Shown one piece after another: positions 8,142 to 15,379 of a DNA stretch of 19,037 bases. Location: assembly GCA_040755335.1 (NCBI GenBank), contig JBFMAU010000095.1, positions 1 to 19,037 of the forward strand, given 5' to 3'. This stretch comes from UBA7656 sp040755335. Its GTDB lineage: Bacteria; Acidobacteriota; Blastocatellia; UBA7656. The position numbers were made by a program, and so were the translations under genes. How positions within the stretch are numbered: position 1 is the first letter of the stretch; each line of letters starts with the position of its first letter. The notes beneath the pieces are model-generated. The model was not told the origin of the DNA. It made no database searches and saw only the letters and a list, made by a program, of their open reading frames with translations.

Positions 8142-8488
8142 CGCGTTAACCTTTCCGCGAAAGCCAGGAAGTCCGATTCGAGATCACTCAAGCGGGCTTC
8201 CAGAAGAGTATTCTTCACGTTGATGACTATATCAACGCCCGTCGGGACAAGCCACTTGTTTCGACGGAAGACTTCGCGCACCAGACGACGAGCGCGATTG
8301 CGGCGAACTGAGTTGCCGAATTTTCGCGTCACCGTAATGCCCACCCTCGCACAGTCGAGAGAGTTCTCCAACACGAAAGCGGTGAAGTATCTCGCCTGAT
8401 ATTTCCGGCCCCGATCATAAACTCGTCGAAACTCGTCGCGACTCAGCAGCCTGTTGGTCTTGGGAAACTTTTGAGATGCTTCACCCAT
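8138..8488 (-). CDS. rnpA: Ribonuclease P protein component
   Basis: 116 residues, normal for the family. The N-terminal KFPKTNRLLSRDEFRRVYDRG is the usual RnpA opening. The RNR motif appears as NSVRRNRARRLVREVFR near residues 62-78. The protein binds the 5' leader of pre-tRNAs and supports the catalytic RNA of RNase P. It lies between rpmH and yidD, its standard place, and overlaps yidD by four bases. Confidence 0.97.
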   Translation of the reverse strand: MGEASQKFPKTNRLLSRDEFRRVYDRGRKYQARYFTAFVLENSLDCARVGITVTRKFGNSVRRNRARRLVREVFRRNKWLVPTGVDIVINVKNTLLEARLSDLESDFLAFAERLTR

Positions 8489-8490
8489 GA

Positions 8491-8543
8491 CAGATTTCAG
8501 ATTTCAGAAGGCTGAAAACCGAAAACTGAAAACTGGCCACTGA
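8491..8543. repeat. Low-complexity spacer repeats between rpmH and rnpA
   Basis: The 57-bp spacer is made of short copies: cagattt twice in a row, then gaaaac units in three near-copies, ending in ggccactga. It is not a coding sequence and is not a clean hairpin. It looks like a dispersed intergenic repeat inserted in the operon leader of rnpA. Confidence 0.5.
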
Positions 8544-8545
8544 TT

Positions 8546-8689
8546 TCAATAATGCGCCGGTGTCAGACGTTTTCGGCCTTTGGCCCGTCGTCGTTTGAGA
8601 ACGAGGCGGCCACCCTTCGTACTCATGCGCACGCGAAAGCCATGAGTTTTGGCGCGGCGGCGGTTGTTGGGCTGAAAAGTTCTCTTCAT
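8546..8689 (-). CDS. rpmH: 50S ribosomal protein L34
   Basis: 47 codons plus TGA, beginning MKRTFQPNNRRRAKTHGFRV and ending KRLTPAHY, an unmistakable L34 of normal length. A strong Shine-Dalgarno (gagaggtg) lies about six bases before the ATG. It is the first gene of the rpmH-rnpA-yidD-yidC-jag-mnmE block. A longer overlapping frame at 8481-8693 on the same strand is a shadow of this gene. Confidence 0.98.
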   Translation of the reverse strand: MKRTFQPNNRRRAKTHGFRVRMSTKGGRLVLKRRRAKGRKRLTPAHY

Positions 8690-8731
8690 GCATACACCTC
8701 TCGATACAGGTCTTTGTAGAAAAGGAGAAGG

Positions 8732-9580
8732 CTATAGGAGCGCGCTTGCGGTTGTCAAGGTTGGCCCGCCATCGCCTGAATGGCGAAGTCCTCGAAAAAA
8801 TTCCACCATCAGTTTTCCGACCTCCTCCGGCGCGTCAACCGGCGACCAGTGACCGCATCGCTCGATGACAGCGAGCTTCGCCTGCGTCAACTCTCTCATA
8901 ATCATTCGGGCATGAGTGAGAGGAAATATATCGTCCTCCTCGCCCCAGATTATCAGCGCGGGACATTTCAAGCGACCGAGTTTTGCGCGCAGTCGCCGCA
9001 GATGGCGACGCGCGAAATGATCGCGGCCCCTCAGTATCCGCCTTCGAGTCCAAGGGTCGGCCCACATCTCGACAAGAGACGGATCGAGACTCGCTTCGCG
9101 CTTCATCGTGCGAGGGAGCGCGCGGCGAAGCATCTCGCGGCCAAAGATCAGATTGGCCGCGTAGAGAACGCTCACGCGAAAACTTGCGGTTATGGTCGTA
9201 GATAAAATGATGAGACTACGGACTCGCTCTGCGTTGTCGGCTGCCCAGCCGAGTCCCAGCACGCCTCCGAGATCGTGAAGCAGGAGATGAAATGATCGCG
9301 GCGGAATTTTTTGCATGAACAGATCGAGATGATGCGCATAAGCCGCGTGATCGAGCAGCCCTGCCGTAGGCGCATCGGTCAATCCCTGTCCAAGTAGGTC
9401 AGGTGCGATCAATCGATAATCATTCAGAAAAGGAACAATCGGTTCGAAGAGCGCGGAAGAAGTCGGGATGCCGTGCAGCGCGACTATCGCTTCGCCCCGG
9501 CCCGCGTCGAGCCAGGATGTGGAAATGCCTTCGATGGAAACATTTTTTCTCTGTTCAGACGAGTCAAATGTGAAAGGCAT
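8732..9580 (-). CDS. Alpha/beta hydrolase with Asp nucleophile (dehalogenase/epoxide hydrolase-like)
   Basis: 282 residues. The oxyanion-hole motif HGIP is at 36-39 and the nucleophile elbow reads LLHDLGG, with Asp103 where serine hydrolases have Ser. Asp216 or Asp217 in WGEEDDIFP is the likely acid and His244 in GHWSP the base. An Asp nucleophile is characteristic of haloalkane dehalogenases, fluoroacetate dehalogenases and epoxide hydrolases, so one of these reactions is more likely than esterase activity; the substrate cannot be told. A cap region lies about 130-200. There is no signal peptide, so it should be cytosolic. An AGAGG stretch lies about 16 bases before the ATG, rather far. It lies 42 bp upstream of rpmH in the same direction, where dnaA is often found. 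Confidence 0.85.
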   Translation of the reverse strand: MPFTFDSSEQRKNVSIEGISTSWLDAGRGEAIVALHGIPTSSALFEPIVPFLNDYRLIAPDLLGQGLTDAPTAGLLDHAAYAHHLDLFMQKIPPRSFHLLLHDLGGVLGLGWAADNAERVRSLIILSTTITASFRVSVLYAANLIFGREMLRRALPRTMKREASLDPSLVEMWADPWTRRRILRGRDHFARRHLRRLRAKLGRLKCPALIIWGEEDDIFPLTHARMIMRELTQAKLAVIERCGHWSPVDAPEEVGKLMVEFFRGLRHSGDGGPTLTTASALL

Positions 9581-9639
9581 CCGTAGCTTTTGCTTACCTC
9601 TTTCAATATCGCCCGTCAGCTATGAGCGACGGAGATCAA

Positions 9640-9686
9640 AGGCCCGAAGGGCCGACAGGGAATAGCCCCGTCCGTGAGGGCGGGGT
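9640..9686 (+). repeat. REP-like hairpin unit, left copy
   Basis: Two GC-rich palindromes (ggcccgaagggcc, and ccccgtccgtgagggcgggg) lie in a 47-bp block. The block is found in reverse complement at 13763-13809 with a single mismatch. The unit lies in the 151-bp spacer between the Argonaute stop and the hydrolase start. Confidence 0.9.
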
Positions 9687-9708
9687 TGGCAGTGATCAAA
9701 TAAGCATG

Positions 9709-9730
9709 AGGCCCGAAGGGCCGACACAGG
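9709..9730 (+). repeat. REP-like short copy abutting the Argonaute stop
   Basis: aggcccgaagggccgacac repeats the first half of the unit at 9640 in the same orientation. The copy at 13225-13246 is also in this orientation, with three changes in 22 bp. The Argonaute stop codon is at 9732-9734, directly beside it. Confidence 0.85.
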
Positions 9731-9731
9731 T

Positions 9732-12053
9732 TCACAAAAACCACGTGGTTTTTTCTAGCACGGGATGTAAACGGAGAGTACTTCCTTGCCGCAGGAATGC
9801 GGATGTCAGATAGGCTATGTCGCCTGCGTATTTCGTCGTGATTGGCTCGCCGCACAAAGAATCAGTGGAAGCCCAATTCAGTTTTGTTAGGCTTAATATT
9901 TGCACCGCGATTGATTTGAGATCCGGCAGTGACTTCGGTACGTCCTTTGGTTGCTCCATACGTACATTGATTTCGAGCATTTGAGGTGTCCCAAGAGTCT
10001 TTCGATAAGGATTGTATCCTGTGGTAGACAGATAAATCTGATTAGGAGATGTAATCAAATAACTGCCTCTGCTTAGGCTGCCATTTGTTTCTGGACGGTT
10101 ATCGTATAGCCTGATGTTATGATGCGTATTTATCCAAACAAACGAATAGTTCCCATACGGCCTGATACTACGGGCTGCCTCAAGTATTGCCTCGCGGTCA
10201 ATCCTCGAAAACTTCGCCGAGTAATGAAAATAGATGCTGGGAGTTTCAGAGAGAGTGAGGCGATTCAGGGTTTGGCAAACCAACTCTCGAAAATACTGCG
10301 CTCGTTCTTCGTAAGAGAAGGTTGCTGTATTACCAGAATAGAATTCCCACTTCCCAAACTTATTGAAGACATTTGCATAACCCATCAAACGCTCTCGATT
10401 CGGCCTCAGGTTTTGTGTATAAGAAAGACCGATAAAAAAATCTGCGTCAGGGATAGCATCCGGCAATACCCATGGAGTAACACCGCACTTTGCCACAATG
10501 TTCAAAGCCAAGTTCAAATCTTTCCAGTCTGGATTTTGAATTGTGGGGGTGTCGACCATCTGACATGGTATTCCATTTTCTAATAGGAAACGCTTGATAA
10601 CGTAGTAAGGTGACTGCTCGTCATCAATTGAGTGACCCTCTTCAGGGGCATGAACAAGGAATATTCGGCTCAGAGATTCATTCCCAGCCCATTCTGGATG
10701 TTCGTTCAGTAATCTCCTGCATTCTTCCAAAGTATTACTGGGATGGCATTCAAAAATGGAATTATAAGTAAACCGTGTGTGAAAGGTGCGCTCTGATCCT
10801 CGATACTTATACTTTCCGGCCTTCAATCTCTCAATAAGAGATCCCATTACTCCACGTAGACCTGATGCACAGAACGGAACAATTTCAATAGTCTTGGATT
10901 CATGACTATATGAACCAAACTTTGTTATTCCTTCCCGAATATCTGCTTCAGGTTGCCCTCGACCAAACTCAACGTATGGTTCCGTCAGGCTATGCACACG
11001 GAAAGATTTTCCATTGTTGTCTTGTCTCATTAATGGAGCAGCCGATGGTTTAAGGCTGATTCGTATACGACTGAGAGTTATGGGAAAAACGCTCCGGGAT
11101 AATGTTTCAGCCATCGCTTGTGTTTTCTCAAATCTGATCCTTGCGGCAGTTGGTTCGGAAGATAAACTATGCTGCTTTATTGTTTGATGAAGATCGAAAT
11201 TTATCCCTTCCAAGATCAATAATCTTTCAAGGAGGCTCTTGGACAGTTGGGGAATAACCTTATCGCTGGAGACTAATTGCTCTTGATCAAAATCGAAGAG
11301 GTATATACGAGTCCATTCTTGATCTGCTGATAGAATCTTAGCCCTTTGCCACCCATTCCAGTTCACCGTGGCGGTCTTCCCATTTAAATCGCTTGGTTTG
11401 AAGTAGGCAAGCAAATGATGAAGGTTTCGCACACTCTTAACTTCTAGGGTATAGTCAATGCACAAGTAATCATTGCCTAAATACTGTCGAACTTGAAAAA
11501 CGTAAGCTGGGAAGAATCGAACTACTTCACTAACTCTCCTTGGAATGGGAATATTGAGTCCCCGTCGATGGGCTATAATCCTGCTGAATTTGAAAAGATC
11601 AACATACCACCCCTTAGCTTCAAGCGCATCCTTCAAGTTAATCATCACATCACGGGGGAGAAACCTTTTAGCCTCTGGTGGGCTGCTTCCTTGATACGAA
11701 AAAATTAAAGGAAATAAGTTAGCGAATTCCGTCGGGGGCGAAGTGTCACCAGCATAAAATGATGCACTTCTTTCATCAGCATTGTTGAGCAAAGTAACCT
11801 TTGTCTGGGCGACACTCACCTTATATCTTGGAGATGGTAAATTCAATTTTTCCATTTCTCTTCTCATCCTTTCGGTTCCCTCACTCAGGGCCCTTACATT
11901 ACGCATGATCTTCAACCACTCAATCAGCTTTGGATTTCGAGGCGCTGAGTCAAGTCTTATATTATCGAGCGAAAATTCTTTAGGAACATCATGATCTCGT
12001 TGTTGAATTCTTCCTGAATTATTGACAGGAATGCATCCTTGTAAGCCTCGCAC
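9732..12053 (-). CDS. Long prokaryotic Argonaute, PIWI apparently inactive, fused to the C-terminal half of a GHKL ATPase
   Basis: 773 codons in this frame from a GTG at 12053, which is probably not a real start. Residues 12-90 (NSGRI...RNPKL...SEGTERM...LPSPRY) are the C-terminal half of an HATPase_c_4-type module whose first half is in the preceding frame. About 110-340 hold N/PAZ-like parts (FPAYVFQVRQYLGNDYLCIDY; an SH3-like stretch 225-265). MID is about 380-530, with likely 5'-phosphate contacts Tyr483/484, Lys487, Gln498 and Lys522. PIWI runs from about 538 to the end. The first catalytic Asp position reads IGLS (541-544), and the HRDG-like position reads HYSA (610-613), so slicing is not expected. 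The family binds guide nucleic acid and finds complementary targets; inactive members signal through a partner effector. Codon use is AT-richer than in all neighbours outside the island. Confidence 0.85.
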   Translation of the reverse strand: MRGLQGCIPVNNSGRIQQRDHDVPKEFSLDNIRLDSAPRNPKLIEWLKIMRNVRALSEGTERMRREMEKLNLPSPRYKVSVAQTKVTLLNNADERSASFYAGDTSPPTEFANLFPLIFSYQGSSPPEAKRFLPRDVMINLKDALEAKGWYVDLFKFSRIIAHRRGLNIPIPRRVSEVVRFFPAYVFQVRQYLGNDYLCIDYTLEVKSVRNLHHLLAYFKPSDLNGKTATVNWNGWQRAKILSADQEWTRIYLFDFDQEQLVSSDKVIPQLSKSLLERLLILEGINFDLHQTIKQHSLSSEPTAARIRFEKTQAMAETLSRSVFPITLSRIRISLKPSAAPLMRQDNNGKSFRVHSLTEPYVEFGRGQPEADIREGITKFGSYSHESKTIEIVPFCASGLRGVMGSLIERLKAGKYKYRGSERTFHTRFTYNSIFECHPSNTLEECRRLLNEHPEWAGNESLSRIFLVHAPEEGHSIDDEQSPYYVIKRFLLENGIPCQMVDTPTIQNPDWKDLNLALNIVAKCGVTPWVLPDAIPDADFFIGLSYTQNLRPNRERLMGYANVFNKFGKWEFYSGNTATFSYEERAQYFRELVCQTLNRLTLSETPSIYFHYSAKFSRIDREAILEAARSIRPYGNYSFVWINTHHNIRLYDNRPETNGSLSRGSYLITSPNQIYLSTTGYNPYRKTLGTPQMLEINVRMEQPKDVPKSLPDLKSIAVQILSLTKLNWASTDSLCGEPITTKYAGDIAYLTSAFLRQGSTLRLHPVLEKTTWFL
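9736..9753. terminator. Perfect 18-bp palindrome over the end of the Argonaute gene
   Basis: aaaaaccacgtggttttt is a loopless perfect palindrome with flanking A/T runs, directly before the stop codon and coding the last residues TTWF. A hairpin followed by a T run could act as a weak bidirectional terminator. The stem is only four to five strong pairs plus A-T pairs, so this is uncertain. Confidence 0.35.
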
Positions 12054-13069
12054 TCAATAGGGAACCGCATAACATAGTCCCGATGGGCTACAGCATTCAC
12101 GATTGCTTCATCGATAGCAATATGCGGATATTCCGGCTCTTCAACGAAACCGCCGACAGGGTTTCTTTTTTGGTATGTTTTGAAAAAACCTGATTCCCGG
12201 AAAAAGGTTCTTATGTTTCGAATCTGTCTTGTAATTGACCCGGTAAATTTTTTCTCGAAGGTTGGAAGCCCTCGCTCAGCTTGCTCAATACCAGTCTCGA
12301 ACCTTAATAGACGGATGTATGACCAAGACATGAGGCTTTGCGGATTAAGCGCGAAGAACAAGAAGCCTGCGTTTGTAAAAGCAAGCCCTGAACCATCTCG
12401 TATTATGGCTCCGGCTTGACGAAGCATCTCTTCATCACTGTATTCAAAGCCGGCGTCTTTAAGGAATACTCGACGAAATTCATCCAACACCTCTTTGTCT
12501 AAATCAACAGGGTCGTAAGGGCAACAGTATGTATTCTCGAAATCAACAATATTCTTTTCGCGCTTGATACGCTCTCTATGAGTATCATCAATAAGAATAT
12601 TCTGGCTGCCCTGCCTCCTGTATGCTTCGTGAGAATCCCCAGGAATCTCACAAAAATTGCGCTGCTCATACGGGACATATATCAAACATATTTTCTTTGC
12701 CTCATCATTCTCATCTTGGCAATCAAATATTTTAGCCACAGCACCGTGATGTATGAGTAGCGTATCGAAATTTGTGAGGCTGTTGATTTGTTCTTCAGAC
12801 AGGTGATTTATTCCTTTTATCGTACCATCCGAGGCAATTCCAAGGACAAGTAGCCCGCCTTCTTTATTTTCATTGGCAAAAGCGGAAATACTCTCTTTAA
12901 CGTGTTCTCTGAATTTATCTAATCCGCGTTTGCTTACTCTGCCGTCTGGATTAGGCATACAGGCTTCTTTGCGATCAAAATACTGGCCCTCAAACACACT
13001 ATCGCTGCTGCTTGTGAGGAAATCCCAAAACGATTCAGGGTTGTCGAAAACCTCTTTAGGTTTAGGCAT
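11957..13069 (-). CDS. AlbA_2/Schlafen-type domain plus first half of a GHKL ATPase (frame broken)
   Basis: 370 codons with a strong start: ggagg lies eight bases before the ATG at 13069. Residues about 20-150 match the AlbA_2 (Schlafen) fold: VFEGQYFDRKEA (acidic residues Glu27, Asp32, Glu35), then FANENKEGGLLVLGIASDGTIKG, and a later YRRQGSQN. Residues about 200-350 lead to the GHKL N-box IAIDEAIVNAVAHRDY, as in COG2865-type regulators. After about residue 350 the frame gives an unrelated tail and stops at 11957, while the expected continuation (NSGRI...) appears in the overlapping frame. AlbA_2 domains bind nucleic acid, and Schlafen relatives cleave tRNA, so this is the probable effector part; that role is inference. 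The overlap with the Argonaute frame is 97 bp. Confidence 0.8.
   Translation of the reverse strand: MPKPKEVFDNPESFWDFLTSSSDSVFEGQYFDRKEACMPNPDGRVSKRGLDKFREHVKESISAFANENKEGGLLVLGIASDGTIKGINHLSEEQINSLTNFDTLLIHHGAVAKIFDCQDENDEAKKICLIYVPYEQRNFCEIPGDSHEAYRRQGSQNILIDDTHRERIKREKNIVDFENTYCCPYDPVDLDKEVLDEFRRVFLKDAGFEYSDEEMLRQAGAIIRDGSGLAFTNAGFLFFALNPQSLMSWSYIRLLRFETGIEQAERGLPTFEKKFTGSITRQIRNIRTFFRESGFFKTYQKRNPVGGFVEEPEYPHIAIDEAIVNAVAHRDYVMRFPIECEAYKDAFLSIIQEEFNNEIMMFLKNFRSII
12014..12025 (-). other. Frame-change site in the ATPase module
   Basis: On the coding strand this reads tca ata att cag. Re-reading the last a of ata gives aat tca gga (N-S-G), which continues the family pattern. One missing A in ata-aat would explain it. 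No classical X-XXY-YYZ slippery heptamer is visible. The second frame has a TGA directly before 12053 and the first stops at 11957, so the switch must fall inside this overlap. Confidence 0.7.
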
Positions 13070-13224
13070 ATCTTAATCCTCCGAGATATGACCAAACATG
13101 ATTCAAAGCATTGCTCAATAAGACGCAAGGCATATTCTATACTGTTTCAGTCTGCCAGTGGAACCAGTTTATTGAGGTGCGATACAAATAACTTTACCTG
13201 TTAAATTCTGAGCGTAAAATCAGG

Positions 13225-13246
13225 ATGAGGCTCAAAGGGCTGACAC
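13225..13246 (+). repeat. REP-like copy upstream of the transposase
   Basis: This matches 9708-9729 in the same orientation at 19 of 22 positions; the three differences are transitions that weaken the central hairpin. The two copies bracket the Argonaute module. Confidence 0.7.
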
Positions 13247-13269
13247 TTCATCAAAAAGGAGTCCTATCT

Positions 13270-13722
13270 ATGCCCAGCAAACACATCTCTCTTCTTATCC
13301 ATTTCGTTTGGAGTACTGCGCGCCGGGAACCATGCATCGCCCCAGAATGGCGCGATCGGCTTTATGGGTATATCGGCGGCGTGCTGGAACACAAGAAAGC
13401 GAAGCTCATTTGCGCTGGAGGGGTTTCGGATCATATTCACATTTATGCATCGCTGCCATCGACGGTGACGATAGCTGAAATGGTGAATGCAATGAAGGCA
13501 AATTCATCGCGGTGGATTCACGAGACGATCCCCCGTCAGAGAGCTTTCGCTTGGCAGGAAGGCTATGGCGCATTCAGCGTCAGCAAGTCAGCCGAAGAGA
13601 ATGTGATTAGATACATTTGCAATCAGGAGGCTCACCATCGACGCCGCGATTTCAAATCGGAATATATCGCCTTTCTGAAAAAATACGGCATAGAATACGA
13701 TGAATGTTATTTGTGGGATTGA
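13270..13722 (+). CDS. tnpA: Y1 (HUH) transposase, IS200/RAYT type
   Basis: 150 residues from the ATG at 13270, chosen because aaggag lies eight bases before it; an in-frame ATG at 13225 sits inside a REP copy and has no such site. The HUH motif is HIHIY in GGVSDHIHIYASLP, the catalytic Tyr is probably in RYICNQEAHH, and the end is EYDECYLWD, typical of this COG1943 group. The family cuts single-stranded DNA at hairpin-marked ends through a 5'-phosphotyrosine link. The length and motifs look intact. The flanking GC hairpins point to a RAYT-like relation with REP sequences. Confidence 0.9.
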   Translation: MPSKHISLLIHFVWSTARREPCIAPEWRDRLYGYIGGVLEHKKAKLICAGGVSDHIHIYASLPSTVTIAEMVNAMKANSSRWIHETIPRQRAFAWQEGYGAFSVSKSAEENVIRYICNQEAHHRRRDFKSEYIAFLKKYGIEYDECYLWD

Positions 13723-13762
13723 GTGCCGCGCCTTCGGCGCTCACCCTTCTCGTTCGTTCGCT

Positions 13763-13809
13763 ACCCCGCCCTCACGGACGGGGCTATTTCCTGTCGGCCC
13801 TTCGGGCCT
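13763..13809 (-). repeat. REP-like hairpin unit, right copy (inverted)
   Basis: Reverse complement of 9640-9686 with 46 of 47 positions equal (tatttcctg against tattccctg). It marks the far end of the AT-rich island; ordinary GC-rich coding sequence resumes about 100 bp later. Confidence 0.9.
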
Positions 13810-13907
13810 GTTCAATATGCCTGTTCTTTCGGCAGCAAGGTCTAGTGTCCGCTGCATCATGAAATTGAAAAGAGCATATTGCATAGGTTTCGAGCATAGG
13901 TTGTTGC

Positions 13908-15215
13908 TTACGTCCTCGGCGCGTCGCGGACGACTTTCTGCCTCCGGTCGTCGAAAAACAAAACGCGGCCCTCACGGTATGACTGCACGGCCATGCTGAT
14001 TACAGCCTGCGCCTTGTAGGCAGTGAGCGCGTCAAGCACGGGCTTTTCTCTCGTCCGCACGCATCGCAGAAAATTTTCCATGTGCGAAGGGCGCGGCTCG
14101 CATTTGATAGCGACTTCCGTCGATTGGTACTTCTCCTCGAATTCCTTGCGGTAGATGCGCTGAGGCGTGATGGTGATTTCGTTGACCGTCCCTTCGAAGC
14201 GACCGTGAGAGACTATCACTATCGTTCCGTGCGAGCCTCTGATGAGTCCCGGTATGTGCGTGTCGTTGGCCATCGAGGATGTAAGCACGACTGTGTGTCC
14301 GCGGGCGAAGTCAGCCGTCAGCGTGAAAGTGTCAGGCACTTCGCGACCGTCTTTGAACATATAAATTCCGCCCGATCCGGTCACGCGAAATGGAAACTGC
14401 GCCTCGCCCCAGCATATCTGAAGCGGAGCCATCACGTGATAGAAAAGATCGGTCGCCACTCCGCCCGAATAGTCCCAGTATTTTCTGAAGCGGAAGAATC
14501 GATCCGCATCGTACTTGCGCGAGGGCGCATCTCCGAGCCACATCTTCCAATCGATGAAATTATCGCCCTTCCCATCAGGCCCAGCCTCCGCGTCGATCTT
14601 CCAGTTCCATTCGCCTTCGCGCGAATTGCGATGATAAGAACCCTGACTCATTATCAACTTGCCAATCATTCCATCTTCGATAGCCTTGCGCGCCTTCCAC
14701 CATTGATCGGAGCTTGTAGTCTGCGAACCGACCTGAAGCACGCGGCCAGTCTTTTGTTGAACTTCATAGACGCGCTTTGCTTCTTCGACGGTGTGCGTCA
14801 TAGGCTTTTCGAGATAAACATCCTTGCCGCGCTCCATCGCTTCTATAGCCATTCGCGCATGCCAGTGATCGGGCGTGGCGATGATTACGGCATCGATATC
14901 TTTGCGTTCGAGTATCTCGCGATAATCCATGTAGCCCTGACACTTGGCTTTTTCTTCCGCGAGCCGTTTTCGCTTTGCATAGACATCCGAGACGGCTACG
15001 ACCTGCGCGGGAGTCTCCTCTTTTTCGCCCTGGCTCATGACCCAGTTGAGCAGGCCCATCCCCCGCCCGCCCGCGCCTATCAAGGCCACGTTGATTCGAT
15101 CATTCGCGCCGAGTATGCGCTCCCTGACTGAGGTGTGAGCGAAGGCGGATGTCGTCAAAGAGGCTCCCACAGCCGTTTTGACGAAATCTCTGCGATTGAG
15201 TTTAGAGTCCGACAT
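13908..15215 (-). CDS. Tat-exported Gfo/Idh/MocA family oxidoreductase
   Basis: 435 residues. A twin-arginine signal (NRRDFVKTAVGASL, residues 7-20) leads the protein. The Rossmann motif ALIGAGGRG is at 44-52, ATPDHWHA at 113-120, and the family signature EKP at 136-138. The C-terminal part is the usual Gfo/Idh/MocA sheet domain, ending in a MENFLRCVRTREKPVLDA-type segment. Such enzymes act on sugars, inositols or their derivatives with a tightly held NAD(P), here probably in the periplasm. The exact substrate is unknown. The start at 15215 has ggag six bases upstream. The gene is divergent from the glycan operon, separated by 164 bp that must hold both promoters. Confidence 0.92.
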   Translation of the reverse strand: MSDSKLNRRDFVKTAVGASLTTSAFAHTSVRERILGANDRINVALIGAGGRGMGLLNWVMSQGEKEETPAQVVAVSDVYAKRKRLAEEKAKCQGYMDYREILERKDIDAVIIATPDHWHARMAIEAMERGKDVYLEKPMTHTVEEAKRVYEVQQKTGRVLQVGSQTTSSDQWWKARKAIEDGMIGKLIMSQGSYHRNSREGEWNWKIDAEAGPDGKGDNFIDWKMWLGDAPSRKYDADRFFRFRKYWDYSGGVATDLFYHVMAPLQICWGEAQFPFRVTGSGGIYMFKDGREVPDTFTLTADFARGHTVVLTSSMANDTHIPGLIRGSHGTIVIVSHGRFEGTVNEITITPQRIYRKEFEEKYQSTEVAIKCEPRPSHMENFLRCVRTREKPVLDALTAYKAQAVISMAVQSYREGRVLFFDDRRQKVVRDAPRT

Positions 15216-15379
15216 AATGATCTCCGATCCTAATGGAATACGTGCTTACGAAAACTCGCGGCGAATATATGACATCCGCGCGCGAACATCAAGGCTGCGG
15301 CAAATGCCCGACATTTACGTTTCGCCTTTCGTGCATTATTATCCCATCTCGTTCGATTCTGAAACCTCGCAGGAAAACT

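Larger units (their letters stand above)
9732..13069 (-). other. Restored AlbA_2-GHKL-Argonaute fusion reading
   Basis: Joining residues 1-350 of the first frame to residue 12 onward of the second (a -1 change at about 12020) gives one protein of about 1112 residues. There is no stop codon between the ATPase end and the Argonaute start. The ATPase module then reads continuously through N-box, DAFLSI-NSGR, RNPKL and SEGTERM. The domain order is therefore nucleic-acid-binding or nuclease-like AlbA_2, ATPase, PAZ-like, MID, PIWI. Whether the full protein is made depends on whether the frame change is a sequence error, a mutation or recoding. Confidence 0.7.
13225..13809 (+). mobile_element. RAYT/IS200-like unit: Y1 transposase flanked by inverted REP copies
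   Basis: The transposase gene is preceded by a REP-like copy (13225-13246, atgaggctcaaagggctgac) and followed by an inverted copy (13763-13809) with hairpins ccccg...cgggg and ggcccttcgggcc. A separate hairpin, gcgccttcggcgc, lies at 13728-13740 just after the stop. Subterminal hairpins are what Y1 HUH transposases recognise. Further copies on the far side of the Argonaute module suggest that the same enzyme acted there. Confidence 0.65.

Noticed and set aside
8481..8693. 70-codon minus frame over rpmH
   Set aside because: Shadow frame; the true L34 reading is 8546-8689.
12014..12025. Programmed -1 frameshift signal
   Set aside because: No X-XXY-YYZ heptamer and no clear internal Shine-Dalgarno or downstream hairpin was found, so I report the frame change without claiming recoding.
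15233..15379. N-terminal extension of the glycosyltransferase
   Set aside because: The family start is at 15380 with a good ribosome site; the extension has no GT2 sequence and covers the divergent promoter region.
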